From Pseudomonadota bacterium (GTDB lineage: Bacteria > Pseudomonadota > Gammaproteobacteria > Xanthomonadales > Xanthomonadaceae): a stretch of DNA of 6,909 nucleotides. Each line of letters opens with the position of its first letter. Within the stretch, counting starts at the first letter, position 1. The translations under genes were made by a program, and so were the position numbers. Shown here piece after piece: positions 1 through 6,533 of this stretch. The notes under the pieces were generated by a model. That model was not told where the DNA came from, did not search any database, and was given only the letters and a program-made list of their open reading frames with translations. The stretch is from positions 1 to 6,909 of the forward strand of contig JAHWKC010000123.1 in NCBI GenBank assembly GCA_019348095.1. Direction: 5' to 3'.

Positions 1-395
1 GCATCCGGCGCGAGCGCAGCATCATGCTGGTCGGCGAGCGCGATGGCGCATTGCTCGCCTGCGCGCACGTGGCAATGGAACCCGGCGGCGGCCACGAGGC
101 GGGCGCCGGCTACTTCGGGATGTTCTCGGTGCGCCCGGTCCTGCAGGGTGCCGGTATCGGCAAGGCGGTGCTGCGCGAGGCCGAGCGCATCGTGCGAGAG
201 GACTGGCAATTGCCGTTGATGCGAATGACGGTGATCGATGTGCGCACCGAGCTGATCGAGTTCTACAAGCGCCGCGGCTACCATCGCACCGGCATGCACA
301 AGCCGTTTCCGTATGGTGACGAGCGGTTCGGGATCCCGCGGCGCGACGATCTGCGTTTCGAGGTGCTGGAAAAAGCGCTCACGCGCGAGATGTAG
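1..395 (+). CDS. GNAT-family N-acetyltransferase, 5' end outside the window
   Basis: The frame is open to the left edge (first full codon at position 3), giving about 130 visible residues. Members of this family transfer an acetyl group from acetyl-CoA to an amine; the substrate here cannot be told. The acetyl-CoA-binding motif A is clear: a strand ending in FSVRP followed by the pyrophosphate loop QGAGIGK and the helix AVLREAERIV. Near the C-terminus, EFYKRRGYHRTG is the usual motif-B strand-helix-strand ending. The first beta strands and helices of a normal GNAT (about 150-170 aa) are missing, so the ATG at 24 is probably internal and the true start lies upstream of the window. The TAG stop (393-395) lies inside the head of a REP repeat. 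The Rieske gene follows on the same strand after 113 bp that hold the REP pair. The family call is firm; the function is unknown. Confidence 0.9.
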   Translation, partial: IRRERSIMLVGERDGALLACAHVAMEPGGGHEAGAGYFGMFSVRPVLQGAGIGKAVLREAERIVREDWQLPLMRMTVIDVRTELIEFYKRRGYHRTGMHKPFPYGDERFGIPRRDDLRFEVLEKALTREM

Positions 396-461
396 GAGCG
401 ACGTGAGTCGCGATTGAATACGCTTGCGACGATTCCCCATTGCGACTCACGCCGCTCCTAC
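391..461. repeat. REP pair (inverted), TGTAGGAGCG family
   Basis: Two REP-like units face each other. The left unit begins TGTAGGAGCG at 391. The right unit is its reverse complement and ends CGCTCCTAC at 461. The arms TAGGAGCGACGTGAGTCGC (393-411) and its partner at 442-460 match at 18 of 19 positions, with about 30 bp between them. Each unit also has the short internal GACT/AGTC-type stem typical of REPs. Such pairs (BIMEs) can act as mRNA-stabilising or attenuating structures and are spread by RAYT transposases, none of which is in this window. The left unit overlaps the stop codon of the acetyltransferase gene. Confidence 0.85.
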
Positions 462-508
462 GCCCCGAAGAAAGTCCCATTGGGGGACAAAGCCCATGGA
501 ATACACTC

Positions 509-829
509 ATGACCGACTGGATCCGCGTCTGCGCCACCGCCGAGTTGCTGCCTGGTGAGTCGACGGTGGCCTGGGACGGCGACACGCCGATCCTGGTCTG
601 CAACTACGACGGCGACTTCTATGCGCTGGAGGACCGCTGCTCGCACGAGGATTTCGAGCTGTCGGCGGGCAATTTCGACGGCGAGGAGGCCACGATCGAA
701 TGCGTGCTGCACGGCGCCCGGTTCGACATACGTGACGGCCAGCCGCTGTGCGCGCCGGCCTACGCGCCGGTGCCGCGGTTCCCGGTCAAGGTCGAGGATG
801 GCGCGGTGTGGACGCGAGACGATCGCTGA
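509..829 (+). CDS. Rieske [2Fe-2S] ferredoxin, non-heme iron oxygenase ferredoxin-subunit type
   Basis: This is a 106-residue, single-domain cytoplasmic Rieske protein, the usual length of BphF-like ferredoxins that carry electrons to aromatic-ring dioxygenases and related enzymes. The cluster ligands are all present: C44-x-H46 (in DRCSHEDF) and C65-x2-H68 (in ECVLHGARFD). The stretch FDIRDGQPLCAPAYAPVPRFPV after the second box is also typical. I chose the ATG at 509 because it opens the domain directly (MTDWIRVC). The in-frame ATG at 440 would translate part of the upstream REP and add 23 unrelated residues. The Shine-Dalgarno is weak (GGA about 8 nt upstream). No oxygenase or reductase gene is nearby, so the partner is unknown. 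In several Xanthomonadales I recall a gene of this type at the end of the suf Fe-S assembly operon, which would fit an acetyltransferase gene just before it; this is memory-based inference. Confidence 0.92.
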   Translation: MTDWIRVCATAELLPGESTVAWDGDTPILVCNYDGDFYALEDRCSHEDFELSAGNFDGEEATIECVLHGARFDIRDGQPLCAPAYAPVPRFPVKVEDGAVWTRDDR

Positions 830-857
830 AGACGGCCCGGCGAGGTCTGCAACCGCG

Positions 858-967
858 CCCGTAGAGCGGAGCTCGCTCCGCTGCACAGGTCAACGTCCCG
901 TAGAGCGGAGCTTGCTCCGCTGCATGCGTCGCGGCGGACGGCCCAGCCGAGCAAGCTCGGCTCTACG
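858..967. repeat. Cluster of three REP-like palindromes, GTAGAGC family
   Basis: Copy 1 (858-885) and copy 2 (897-924) are direct repeats 39 bp apart. They begin CCCGTAGAGCGGAGC and end GCTCCGCTGCA, differing at one loop base. Each folds into a stem AGCGGAG/CTCCGCT. Copy 3 (944-967) is inverted: read on the minus strand it begins CGTAGAGCCGAGC and ends GCTCGGCTG. In copy 3 two compensating changes (CGGAG to CCGAG on one arm, CTCCG to CTCGG on the other) keep the stem, which supports selection or descent as a structured element. The head GTAGAGC differs from the GTAGGAGCG repeats elsewhere in the window. The cluster lies between two convergent genes and may serve as a bidirectional transcript end, although it has no T-tract. 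Copy 3 contains the stop codon of the HutD-family gene. Confidence 0.85.
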
Positions 968-1604
968 AGAGCGGCGGCGTGGCCGACGCGATGTCGGGCG
1001 CGGCCGGCGCAATCCGGATCAGCAGCGCTTCGCCGCCCCCATCGAGCACATGCCGCAGCCGATCGCGCCCGGCGATCATCACCGCCGTGTCCCCGGCCTG
1101 CAGCGGTTGCAGCCCGGACTCATCGGCAAAACGCGCATGGCCACTGATCAGGTGCACCGCCCAGGTGTGGCCCGGCTCGGCAAAGATCACCATCGGACCG
1201 ACCAGCGGCCTGTGGAACAGTTGTGCGTGCACGTGTTCGCGCCGCCACATCAGGTTGAAGTCGTGGGTCAGCCCGTCGACCAGTTCGCCACGCACGCCAC
1301 TCTCGCCGGCGAAACGCAGCTTGTCGTGCGGCGGCAGCAGCTCATGCACGCGGCCATCATCGAAGCGCAGGCGCAGGCCGTTGCCGGCCAGCAACACCAG
1401 CTCGCGCTCGACTCCGGGAAACCGGGAGAACTCGGCATCGCGCTCGATCTCGGCGATGGACAGGCGCCAGAGCCAGTCGCCGTCCTGCGCCGAGCGATGG
1501 ATCTCGCGGGTCCAGCCAAGCTGGTTACGCCAGCGCTCACGCCGGTATTCGTTGGCCGGGATTACCCAGGAGCGCGAGGCACGGTCCGCGCGGTTGCTCG
1601 GCAT
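963..1604 (-). CDS. HutD/Ves-family cupin-like protein
   Basis: This is a 213-residue protein of the HutD/Ves family, small bicupin-like proteins found in some histidine-utilisation loci and, as Ves, as a cold/stress-associated protein in E. coli. Their biochemical role is not settled. Family signatures are visible: VIPANEYRRERWRNQLGWT (14-32) near the N-terminus, the RLSIAEIERDAEFSRFPGVE block (47-66) followed by LVLLAGNGLRLRF (69-81), PPHDKLRFAGE (91-101), and GLTHDFNLMWRR (111-122). The length is normal for the family. No hut genes are adjacent, so a histidine-degradation role has no support from context. The start at 1604 gives the family's N-terminal motif after 13 residues. GGATCGAGACG just upstream offers only a modest ribosome site. 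The stop TAG (965-963) is read from the inverted REP copy, so the last residues (about TPPLS) are probably repeat-derived. The gene is convergent with the Rieske gene. Confidence 0.88.
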   Translation of the reverse strand: MPSNRADRASRSWVIPANEYRRERWRNQLGWTREIHRSAQDGDWLWRLSIAEIERDAEFSRFPGVERELVLLAGNGLRLRFDDGRVHELLPPHDKLRFAGESGVRGELVDGLTHDFNLMWRREHVHAQLFHRPLVGPMVIFAEPGHTWAVHLISGHARFADESGLQPLQAGDTAVMIAGRDRLRHVLDGGGEALLIRIAPAAPDIASATPPLS

Positions 1605-1628
1605 CGTCTCGATCCGACAGGTCGTTCG

Positions 1629-1640
1629 GCCAAGTCTAAC
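1629..1640 (-). promoter_or_regulatory. Possible -10 region upstream of the HutD-family gene
   Basis: Read on the minus strand this is GTTAGACTTGGC, ending 24 nt before the ATG, with TAGACT as the possible -10 hexamer. The same 12 bases occur on the plus strand before the M20 peptidase gene at a similar distance. The best upstream -35 candidate (TTGGGG) is spaced at 19 bp, so the call is weak. Confidence 0.3.
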
Positions 1641-1728
1641 GGCCCTGACCCGCTACACCCCAAGCCCAGCAAGTGCAGGTGCGGATCGGACCGACCGGGG
1701 CGTGCTCGCGGCGCCGCACAAGATAAGG

Positions 1729-1765
1729 TGCCGCCCGCACGCAGGTCCGTCTGCGGCGGGCGGCA
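1729..1765. repeat. Long perfect hairpin, one bulged base
   Basis: TGCCGCCCGC (1729-1738) pairs perfectly with GCGGGCGGCA (1756-1765). Inside it, CGCAG (1740-1744) pairs with CTGCG (1751-1755). The result is 15 base pairs with one bulged A and a 6-base loop. On the minus strand the stem is followed by the mildly U-rich CCTTATCTT, so it could end a minus-strand transcript, but there is no true T-tract. It lies upstream of the proposed HutD-gene promoter and 94 bp or more past the stop of the ComEA-like gene. Confidence 0.7.
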
Positions 1766-1821
1766 TACATCCGTGTCCAGGGGCAGCCCCCGACTCCTGC
1801 GGACCTCGTGTCCGAATCGTT

Positions 1822-1850
1822 GCGGTCGCCGCGCTCCGTGCCGCGACCGC
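1822..1850 (-). terminator. Possible terminator hairpin after the ComEA-like gene
   Basis: GCGGTCGC (1822-1829) and GCGACCGC (1843-1850) form a perfect 8-bp stem with a 13-base loop, beginning 8 bases after the stop codon of the minus-strand gene. The position suggests a transcript end, but the sequence after the stem on the minus strand (AACGATTCGG) is not T-rich. It is therefore a weak or non-canonical terminator at best. Confidence 0.4.
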
Positions 1851-1858
1851 CAGCGTGA

Positions 1859-2182
1859 TCAGCGCTGGGCCGACGCGGACTTGTCGGCCGCCGCGCCCGC
1901 GCCGATGACGATGCGGTCGCGGTTCTTCTCGACGGTCTTCAGGCCGATGCCCTTGACCAGGACGAGCTGCTCGGCGCTGCGGAACGCGCCGTTGGCCTGG
2001 CGATGGGCGACGATCGCCTCGGCCTTGGCCGGGCCGATGTTGACCAGCACGCGATCCAGGGTGGCGGCATCGGCGGTGTTGATGTTGACCTTCTCGGTGG
2101 CGAAGGCACTGGATGAGAGCGCACTGCCGACCAGCAGCAGCGACAGGACCAGCGACTTGAGGATGAGGCTGAACGATTTCAT
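1859..2182 (-). CDS. Secreted ComEA-like helix-hairpin-helix protein
   Basis: The product is a 107-residue exported protein. Residues 1-28 form a signal peptide: MKSF, a hydrophobic core LILKSLVLSLLLVG, and a cleavage site after A-F-A28. The mature part is a single ComEA-type double helix-hairpin-helix domain that starts VNINTADAATLDRV (32-45). It has the hairpins NIGPAKAEAIVAHR (48-61) and VKGIGLKTVEKNRDRIV (76-92). This fold binds DNA without sequence specificity; the ComEA family holds incoming DNA in the periplasm during natural transformation. Many gammaproteobacterial genomes carry such stand-alone small versions, so a competence role is plausible but unproven here. The ATG at 2182 is preferred because it opens the signal peptide and has GGGAG 7 nt upstream; longer in-frame versions add a proline/arginine-rich leader. 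The C-terminal tail AGAAADKSASAQR looks disordered. The gene is divergent from the M20 peptidase gene. Confidence 0.93.
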   Translation of the reverse strand: MKSFSLILKSLVLSLLLVGSALSSSAFATEKVNINTADAATLDRVLVNIGPAKAEAIVAHRQANGAFRSAEQLVLVKGIGLKTVEKNRDRIVIGAGAAADKSASAQR

Positions 2183-2392
2183 GGCGTGACTCCCTGGGTG
2201 GGTTCTGGTGGGTTCCGTTCCGCCGGCGACGGGTGTCGGCCGGTGGAAACAGTGTCCGCGCCGCGGCCGGCCGCGCCCATCGCCGGAACCGCCAGGCGGC
2301 CGCCGGAACACGCCCCGGACCCGCGTAGGAAAAGGCCTACCCGGCGGTCCACGTTAGACTTGGCGACCCCTTCCCATCCGGAGTCCGCCCCC
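2183..2392. other. Divergent intergenic region, ComEA-like gene and M20 peptidase gene
   Basis: These 210 bp hold no gene. They must carry the promoters of both divergent genes. Visible items are two adjacent GTGGGTTC repeats near 2198-2216, a small hairpin GTAGG/CCTAC (2325-2329 with 2336-2340), and the GTTAGACTTGGC element before the peptidase gene. Two strong Shine-Dalgarno sequences mark the ends: GGGAG on the minus strand (2194-2190) and GGAG on the plus strand (2380-2383). Confidence 0.5.
2353..2364 (+). promoter_or_regulatory. Possible -10 region upstream of the M20 peptidase gene
   Basis: GTTAGACTTGGC lies 28 nt before the ATG, with TAGACT as a possible -10 hexamer. An identical 12-mer lies before the HutD-family gene in the matching orientation. 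I see no good -35 hexamer at 16-18 bp spacing, so this is tentative. Confidence 0.3.
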
Positions 2393-3924
<1,532 letters not shown>

Positions 3925-3928
<4 letters not shown>

Positions 3929-3962
3929 GCGGAATGCGCAATCCGCCCCCTTGAGCGGAATG
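3925..3962 (+). repeat. 12-bp direct repeat around the peptidase stop codon
   Basis: TTGAGCGGAATG occurs at 3925-3936 and again at 3951-3962, start to start 26 bp. The first copy contains the TGA stop of the M20 gene. Between them, GCGGA (3929-3933) and TCCGC (3942-3946) form a small stem followed by CCCCTT, a poor terminator. A small tandem duplication followed by drift could explain this. Confidence 0.65.
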
Positions 3963-3977
3963 GGACGCGCCGGCTGC

Positions 3978-3983
3978 TACGAT
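3978..3983 (+). promoter_or_regulatory. Possible -10 hexamer for the small membrane protein gene
   Basis: TACGAT lies 38 nt before the ATG of the 81-residue membrane protein gene and matches TATAAT at four positions. The upstream TTGAGC (3951-3956) resembles a -35 but is 21 bp away, too far for a standard sigma-70 promoter. Low certainty. Confidence 0.25.
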
Positions 3984-4021
3984 GCGGGCGCGTCACCAAC
4001 CATCATCAGAAGGGGAACGAT

Positions 4022-4267
4022 ATGGGCGAGATCTTGTATACGATCATCATCGGTGCGGTTATTGGTGTTCTTGCACGTTTTCTGAAACCGGGCGCGGACC
4101 CGATGGGCTGGATCCTGACGATCCTGATCGGCATCGCCGGCGCCTGGATCGGCAGCATGCTCTACCCGGGCGGCATCATCGGTTTCATCATCTCGATCGT
4201 GTGCGCGATCGTGCTGCTCTTCATCTACGAGATGATCCGCAAACGCACGGCGCGACCGCGGACCTGA
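4022..4267 (+). CDS. GlsB/YeaQ/YmgE-family small membrane protein
   Basis: The product is an 81-residue, glycine-rich inner-membrane protein with three predicted membrane spans at about residues 4-20, 28-48 and 50-69. A short basic cytoplasmic end follows (MIRKRTARPRT). The pattern GxxIGxLARxLxPG near residues 11-24, then GWxxTIxxGIxGAxIGxxL and GGIIGFIxSIxxAIxLLxIY, is that of the GlsB/YeaQ/YmgE 'transglycosylase-associated' family. That family is tied to general and envelope stress in several bacteria; despite the name, no enzymatic activity is established. The length is full. The start is set by a strong Shine-Dalgarno AAGGGG (4010-4015) 6 nt before the ATG. The gene looks monocistronic: 93 bp follow the peptidase stop, and a strong intrinsic terminator begins 15 bp after its own stop. 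Confidence 0.93.
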   Translation: MGEILYTIIIGAVIGVLARFLKPGADPMGWILTILIGIAGAWIGSMLYPGGIIGFIISIVCAIVLLFIYEMIRKRTARPRT

Positions 4268-4282
4268 CGGTCGCTGCAGAAG

Positions 4283-4309
4283 AAAACCCGGCTTCGGCCG
4301 GGTTTTTTT
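4283..4309 (+). terminator. Strong Rho-independent terminator
   Basis: AAAACCCGGC (4283-4292) pairs with GCCGGGTTTT (4297-4306) across a TTCG tetraloop, followed by a run of seven T (4303-4309). The GC-rich stem, stable UUCG loop and T-tract make this a classic intrinsic terminator for the small membrane protein gene. The A-tract on the left side gives it possible minus-strand activity as well. Confidence 0.95.
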
Positions 4310-4330
4310 CCTGTTGCACTACCCCCTCCT

Positions 4331-4389
4331 TTGAAAGAAGGGATGGGAGGGTTTGCGGTTGCGGCCAGCGCACCCCGGCCTTCTTTCAA
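4331..4389. repeat. 11-bp perfect inverted repeat
   Basis: TTGAAAGAAGG (4331-4341) and CCTTCTTTCAA (4379-4389) are exact reverse complements, 37 bp apart. The A/T content is higher than the surroundings. The right arm runs into the first 42-bp repeat unit. It may be the boundary of a small mobile or repeat element; I do not recognise the family. Confidence 0.6.
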
Positions 4390-4560
4390 CAGCGCGTCGC
4401 GATTGTAGGAGCGCCCCATGGGCGCGATGCACGCGGTCGCGTCACTCCACATCGCGGGCATGGCCCGCTCCTACAACAGCGCGTCGCCTGTGTAGGAGCG
4501 CCCCATGGGCGCGATCGCTCTACCACGGGTAACGGTCGCGGGGTGACCCGCTCTGCAACA
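4387..4560. repeat. REP array: four units in alternating orientation
   Basis: Unit 1 (4404-4428) and unit 3 (4491-4515) are identical 25-mers that begin TGTAGGAGCGCCCC and end GGGCGCGAT. Unit 2 (4451-4475) is inverted; on the minus strand it begins TGTAGGAGCGGGCC and ends GCCCGCGAT, with the stem changed in a compensating way. Unit 4 (4535-4560) is inverted and degenerate (TGTTGCAGAGCGGG on the minus strand). CAACAGCGCGTCGC precedes units 1 and 3, making a 42-bp direct repeat (4387-4428 and 4474-4515) with only the three bases between the two blocks differing and an 87-bp period. The array lies between convergent transcripts and begins just past the cysNC stop, where it may protect mRNA 3' ends. 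Confidence 0.9.
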
Positions 4561-4597
4561 AAGCGAGCGGAACAATGGCAAGCGCATCACGCTCGAG

Positions 4598-6472
4598 TCA
4601 GGCCGCCGACCCGTCGCCCAGCACCAGCGCGACGACGCGCTCGGCCAGCGCCTCCGCGCTCGTGCCCACCGTATCGAGCACCAACTCGGCGGACTCGGGT
4701 TTCTCGTACGGCGAATCGATTCCGGTGAAGTTCGGGATCTGCCCGGCCCGCGCCTTGGCATAGAGCCCTTTGACGTCGCGCTGCTCGGCGACCTCCAGCG
4801 GGGTATCGACGAACACCTCGATGAACTCGCCCTGCCCGAACAGTTCGCGCGCCATGCGCCGCTCGGCGCGGAACGGCGAGATGAAGCTGACCAGCACGAT
4901 CAAACCGGCCTCGGTCATCAGCCGCGCGACCTCGGCGACGCGGCGGATGTTCTCGACCCGGTCCTCGTCGGTAAAGCCCAGGTCCTTGTTGAGGCCGTGG
5001 CGCACGTTGTCGCCATCGAGCACGAACGCGTGGTGGCCGAGCGCGTGCAGGCGCTTGTCGACCAGGTTGGCGATCGCCGATTTGCCCGCGCCCGACAGGC
5101 CGGTGAACCAGACGCAGCGTGGCACCTGGTGCTTGCTGCGCGCGCGCGCGGCCTTGTCGACATCGACGTGCTGCCAGTGGATGTTGCCGGCGCGGCGCAG
5201 AGCGAAATCGAGCGTGCCGGCGGCGACGGTGGCATTGCTCTGGCGGTCGATCAGGATGAAGCCGCCGAGCTCGCGATTGTCGGCGTAGGCCTCGAACGTG
5301 ATCGGCTGGTCCAGGCCGAGATTGCAGTAGCCGACCTCGTTGAGCTCCAGGTGCTTGGCCGCCAGGTGCGCCTGGGTGTTCACGTCGACCTTGTGCTTGA
5401 TCTCGGTGACCGTCGCGCTGACGGTGCGGGTGCCGAGCTTGAGCCAGTACGGCCGCCCCGGCAGCAGGGCGTGCTCGCCCATCCACAGCAGGTGGGCGGC
5501 GAACTGGTCGGCGACCTGCGGCGGCCGCGCCGCGGTGGCGATCACGTCGCCGCGGCTGACGTCGAGCTCGTCGGCCAGGGTCAGCGTTACCGCCTGGCCG
5601 GCGTTCGCGGCGGGCAGGTCGCCGGCGTGGGTCACGATGCGCGCGACCGTCGAACGCCGCCCCGAGGGCAGCACCACGACCTCGTCGCCGGGCTGGATCG
5701 AACCGGCGACTACCGTGCCGGCGAAACCACGGAAGTCCTGATGCGGCCGGTTGACCCATTGCACCGGCAGGCGGAAGCCGATATCCCGAGTGTCCCGGTT
5801 GGCCTGGACCGTCTCCAGATGCTCCAGCAGGCTGGGGCCGTCGTACCACGGCGTCGCATCCGAACGCAGCAGCAGGTTGTCGCCGTTGAGCGCCGACAGC
5901 GGAATCGCCTGCACCTGACCGATGCCAAGCTGCGCGGCGAGCGTGCGGTAGCCAGCGACGATGCCGTCGAACACCGCCTGGTCATACCCCACCAGATCCA
6001 TCTTGTTGACCGCGAGCACCACGTGGCGGATACCGAGCAGCGAGACGATGTAGCTGTGCCGGCGGGTCTGGGTCAGCAGCCCCTTGCGCGCGTCCACCAG
6101 CACCACCGCGACCTCGGCGGTCGAGGCGCCGGTCGCCATGTTGCGGGTGTACTGCTCGTGCCCGGGGCAGTCGGCGACGATGAACTTGCGCTTGTCGGTA
6201 CTGAAGAAGCGGTAGGCGACATCGATGGTGATGCCCTGCTCGCGCTCGGCCGCCAGCCCATCGACCAGCAGCGCGTAGTCGACCGCATCGCCCTGGGTGC
6301 CGTGGCGCCGGCTGTCGGACTGCAGCGCGGCGAGCTGGTCGTCAAACAGCAGCCGCGTGTCGTGCAGCAGGCGGCCGATCAGCGTGCTCTTGCCATCGTC
6401 GACGCTGCCGCAGGTGATGAAGCGCAACAGGTCCTTGGTCTCGTGCTGGTGGAGGTATTCGGCGATGTTCAT
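4598..6472 (-). CDS. cysNC: Bifunctional sulfate adenylyltransferase large subunit / APS kinase
   Basis: This is a 624-residue cytosolic fusion. The N-terminal part (about 1-445) is CysN, the EF-Tu-like GTPase subunit of ATP sulfurylase. With CysD it makes adenosine 5'-phosphosulfate (APS) from ATP and sulfate, driven by GTP hydrolysis. The C-terminal part (about 450-624) is CysC, which phosphorylates APS to PAPS. GTPase motifs: P-loop GSVDDGKST (22-30), DCPGH (101-105), NKMD (156-159) and SALNG (193-197). Kinase motifs: P-loop GLSGAGKS (458-465), [15 protein letters not shown] (486-500), SPFRAER with the expected phospho-acceptor S532, and GLYAKARAG...[10 protein letters not shown] (569-590). 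All key residues are present and the length is full. It starts downstream of cysD with a 61-bp gap containing a REP, and both genes are probably one transcript. GGTGGA lies about 6 nt before the ATG. The DNA past the stop is a REP array without a T-run terminator. Confidence 0.97.
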   Translation of the reverse strand: MNIAEYLHQHETKDLLRFITCGSVDDGKSTLIGRLLHDTRLLFDDQLAALQSDSRRHGTQGDAVDYALLVDGLAAEREQGITIDVAYRFFSTDKRKFIVADCPGHEQYTRNMATGASTAEVAVVLVDARKGLLTQTRRHSYIVSLLGIRHVVLAVNKMDLVGYDQAVFDGIVAGYRTLAAQLGIGQVQAIPLSALNGDNLLLRSDATPWYDGPSLLEHLETVQANRDTRDIGFRLPVQWVNRPHQDFRGFAGTVVAGSIQPGDEVVVLPSGRRSTVARIVTHAGDLPAANAGQAVTLTLADELDVSRGDVIATAARPPQVADQFAAHLLWMGEHALLPGRPYWLKLGTRTVSATVTEIKHKVDVNTQAHLAAKHLELNEVGYCNLGLDQPITFEAYADNRELGGFILIDRQSNATVAAGTLDFALRRAGNIHWQHVDVDKAARARSKHQVPRCVWFTGLSGAGKSAIANLVDKRLHALGHHAFVLDGDNVRHGLNKDLGFTDEDRVENIRRVAEVARLMTEAGLIVLVSFISPFRAERRMARELFGQGEFIEVFVDTPLEVAEQRDVKGLYAKARAGQIPNFTGIDSPYEKPESAELVLDTVGTSAEALAERVVALVLGDGSAA

Positions 6473-6489
6473 GCGAATCCACCGCCTCG

Positions 6490-6512
6490 TGTAGGAGCGA
6501 GTCCAGTCGCAC
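6490..6512 (+). repeat. Single REP unit in the cysD-cysNC spacer
   Basis: TGTAGGAGCGAGTCCAGTCGC starts at 6490 and has the same head as the repeats at 391 and 4404, with its own stem (GCGAGTC/AGTCGC region). It fills more than a third of the 61-bp gap between cysD and cysNC, on the strand opposite to transcription. It ends 21 bp from the cysD stop and begins 17 bp upstream of the cysNC start codon. Confidence 0.8.
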
Positions 6513-6533
6513 GAAAAACAATCACGCGCGCCA

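Larger units (their letters stand above)
1605..1858. other. Hairpin-rich intergenic region between the HutD-family and ComEA-like genes
   Basis: These 254 bp contain no convincing gene on either strand. They hold the presumed promoter region of the HutD-family gene on the right-to-left path and several palindromes. The palindromes are a long hairpin at 1729-1765, a short GGGGCAGCCCC palindrome at about 1780-1790, CGGAC/GTCCG around 1800-1814, and an 8-bp perfect stem at 1822-1850. The heptamer CGTGTCC occurs at 1772 and 1807. I do not recognise a known RNA family. Confidence 0.5.
4268..4597. other. 330-bp gene-free stretch: terminator, inverted repeat and REP array
   Basis: No coding sequence is supported here on either strand. 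From left to right it holds the intrinsic terminator of the small membrane protein gene, an 11-bp inverted repeat (4331-4389), and four REP units (4404-4560). After those come about 37 bp leading to the cysNC stop codon. The genes on both sides converge on it. Confidence 0.75.

Noticed and set aside
440..508. Upstream in-frame extension of the Rieske protein
   Set aside because: It would be translated from the REP arm and spacer and adds residues foreign to the family; the ATG at 509 fits the domain start.
555..2189. Long plus-strand open frame (544 codons) across the Rieske and HutD region
   Set aside because: The translation is arginine/serine/alanine-rich with no recognisable motif and overlaps three genes with clear family signatures. 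It is a frame shadow in GC-rich DNA.
2186..2392. N-terminal extension of the M20 peptidase from an upstream ATG
   Set aside because: It would read through the divergent promoter region and is proline/arginine-rich; the ATG at 2393 has a good GGAG site at the right distance.
4387..4560. Possible CRISPR array
   Set aside because: The repeats alternate in orientation, have unequal spacing, internal REP stems and no cas genes nearby; they are REP units.
3982..4728. 248-codon plus-strand open frame through the small membrane protein gene and REP array
   Set aside because: It crosses a strong terminator and repeats and has no conserved sequence; the real gene is the 81-codon frame at 4022.
4598..6472. 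cysN and cysC as two separate genes with a frameshift
   Set aside because: The frame is continuous for 624 codons, and fused CysN-CysC proteins of this length are well known.
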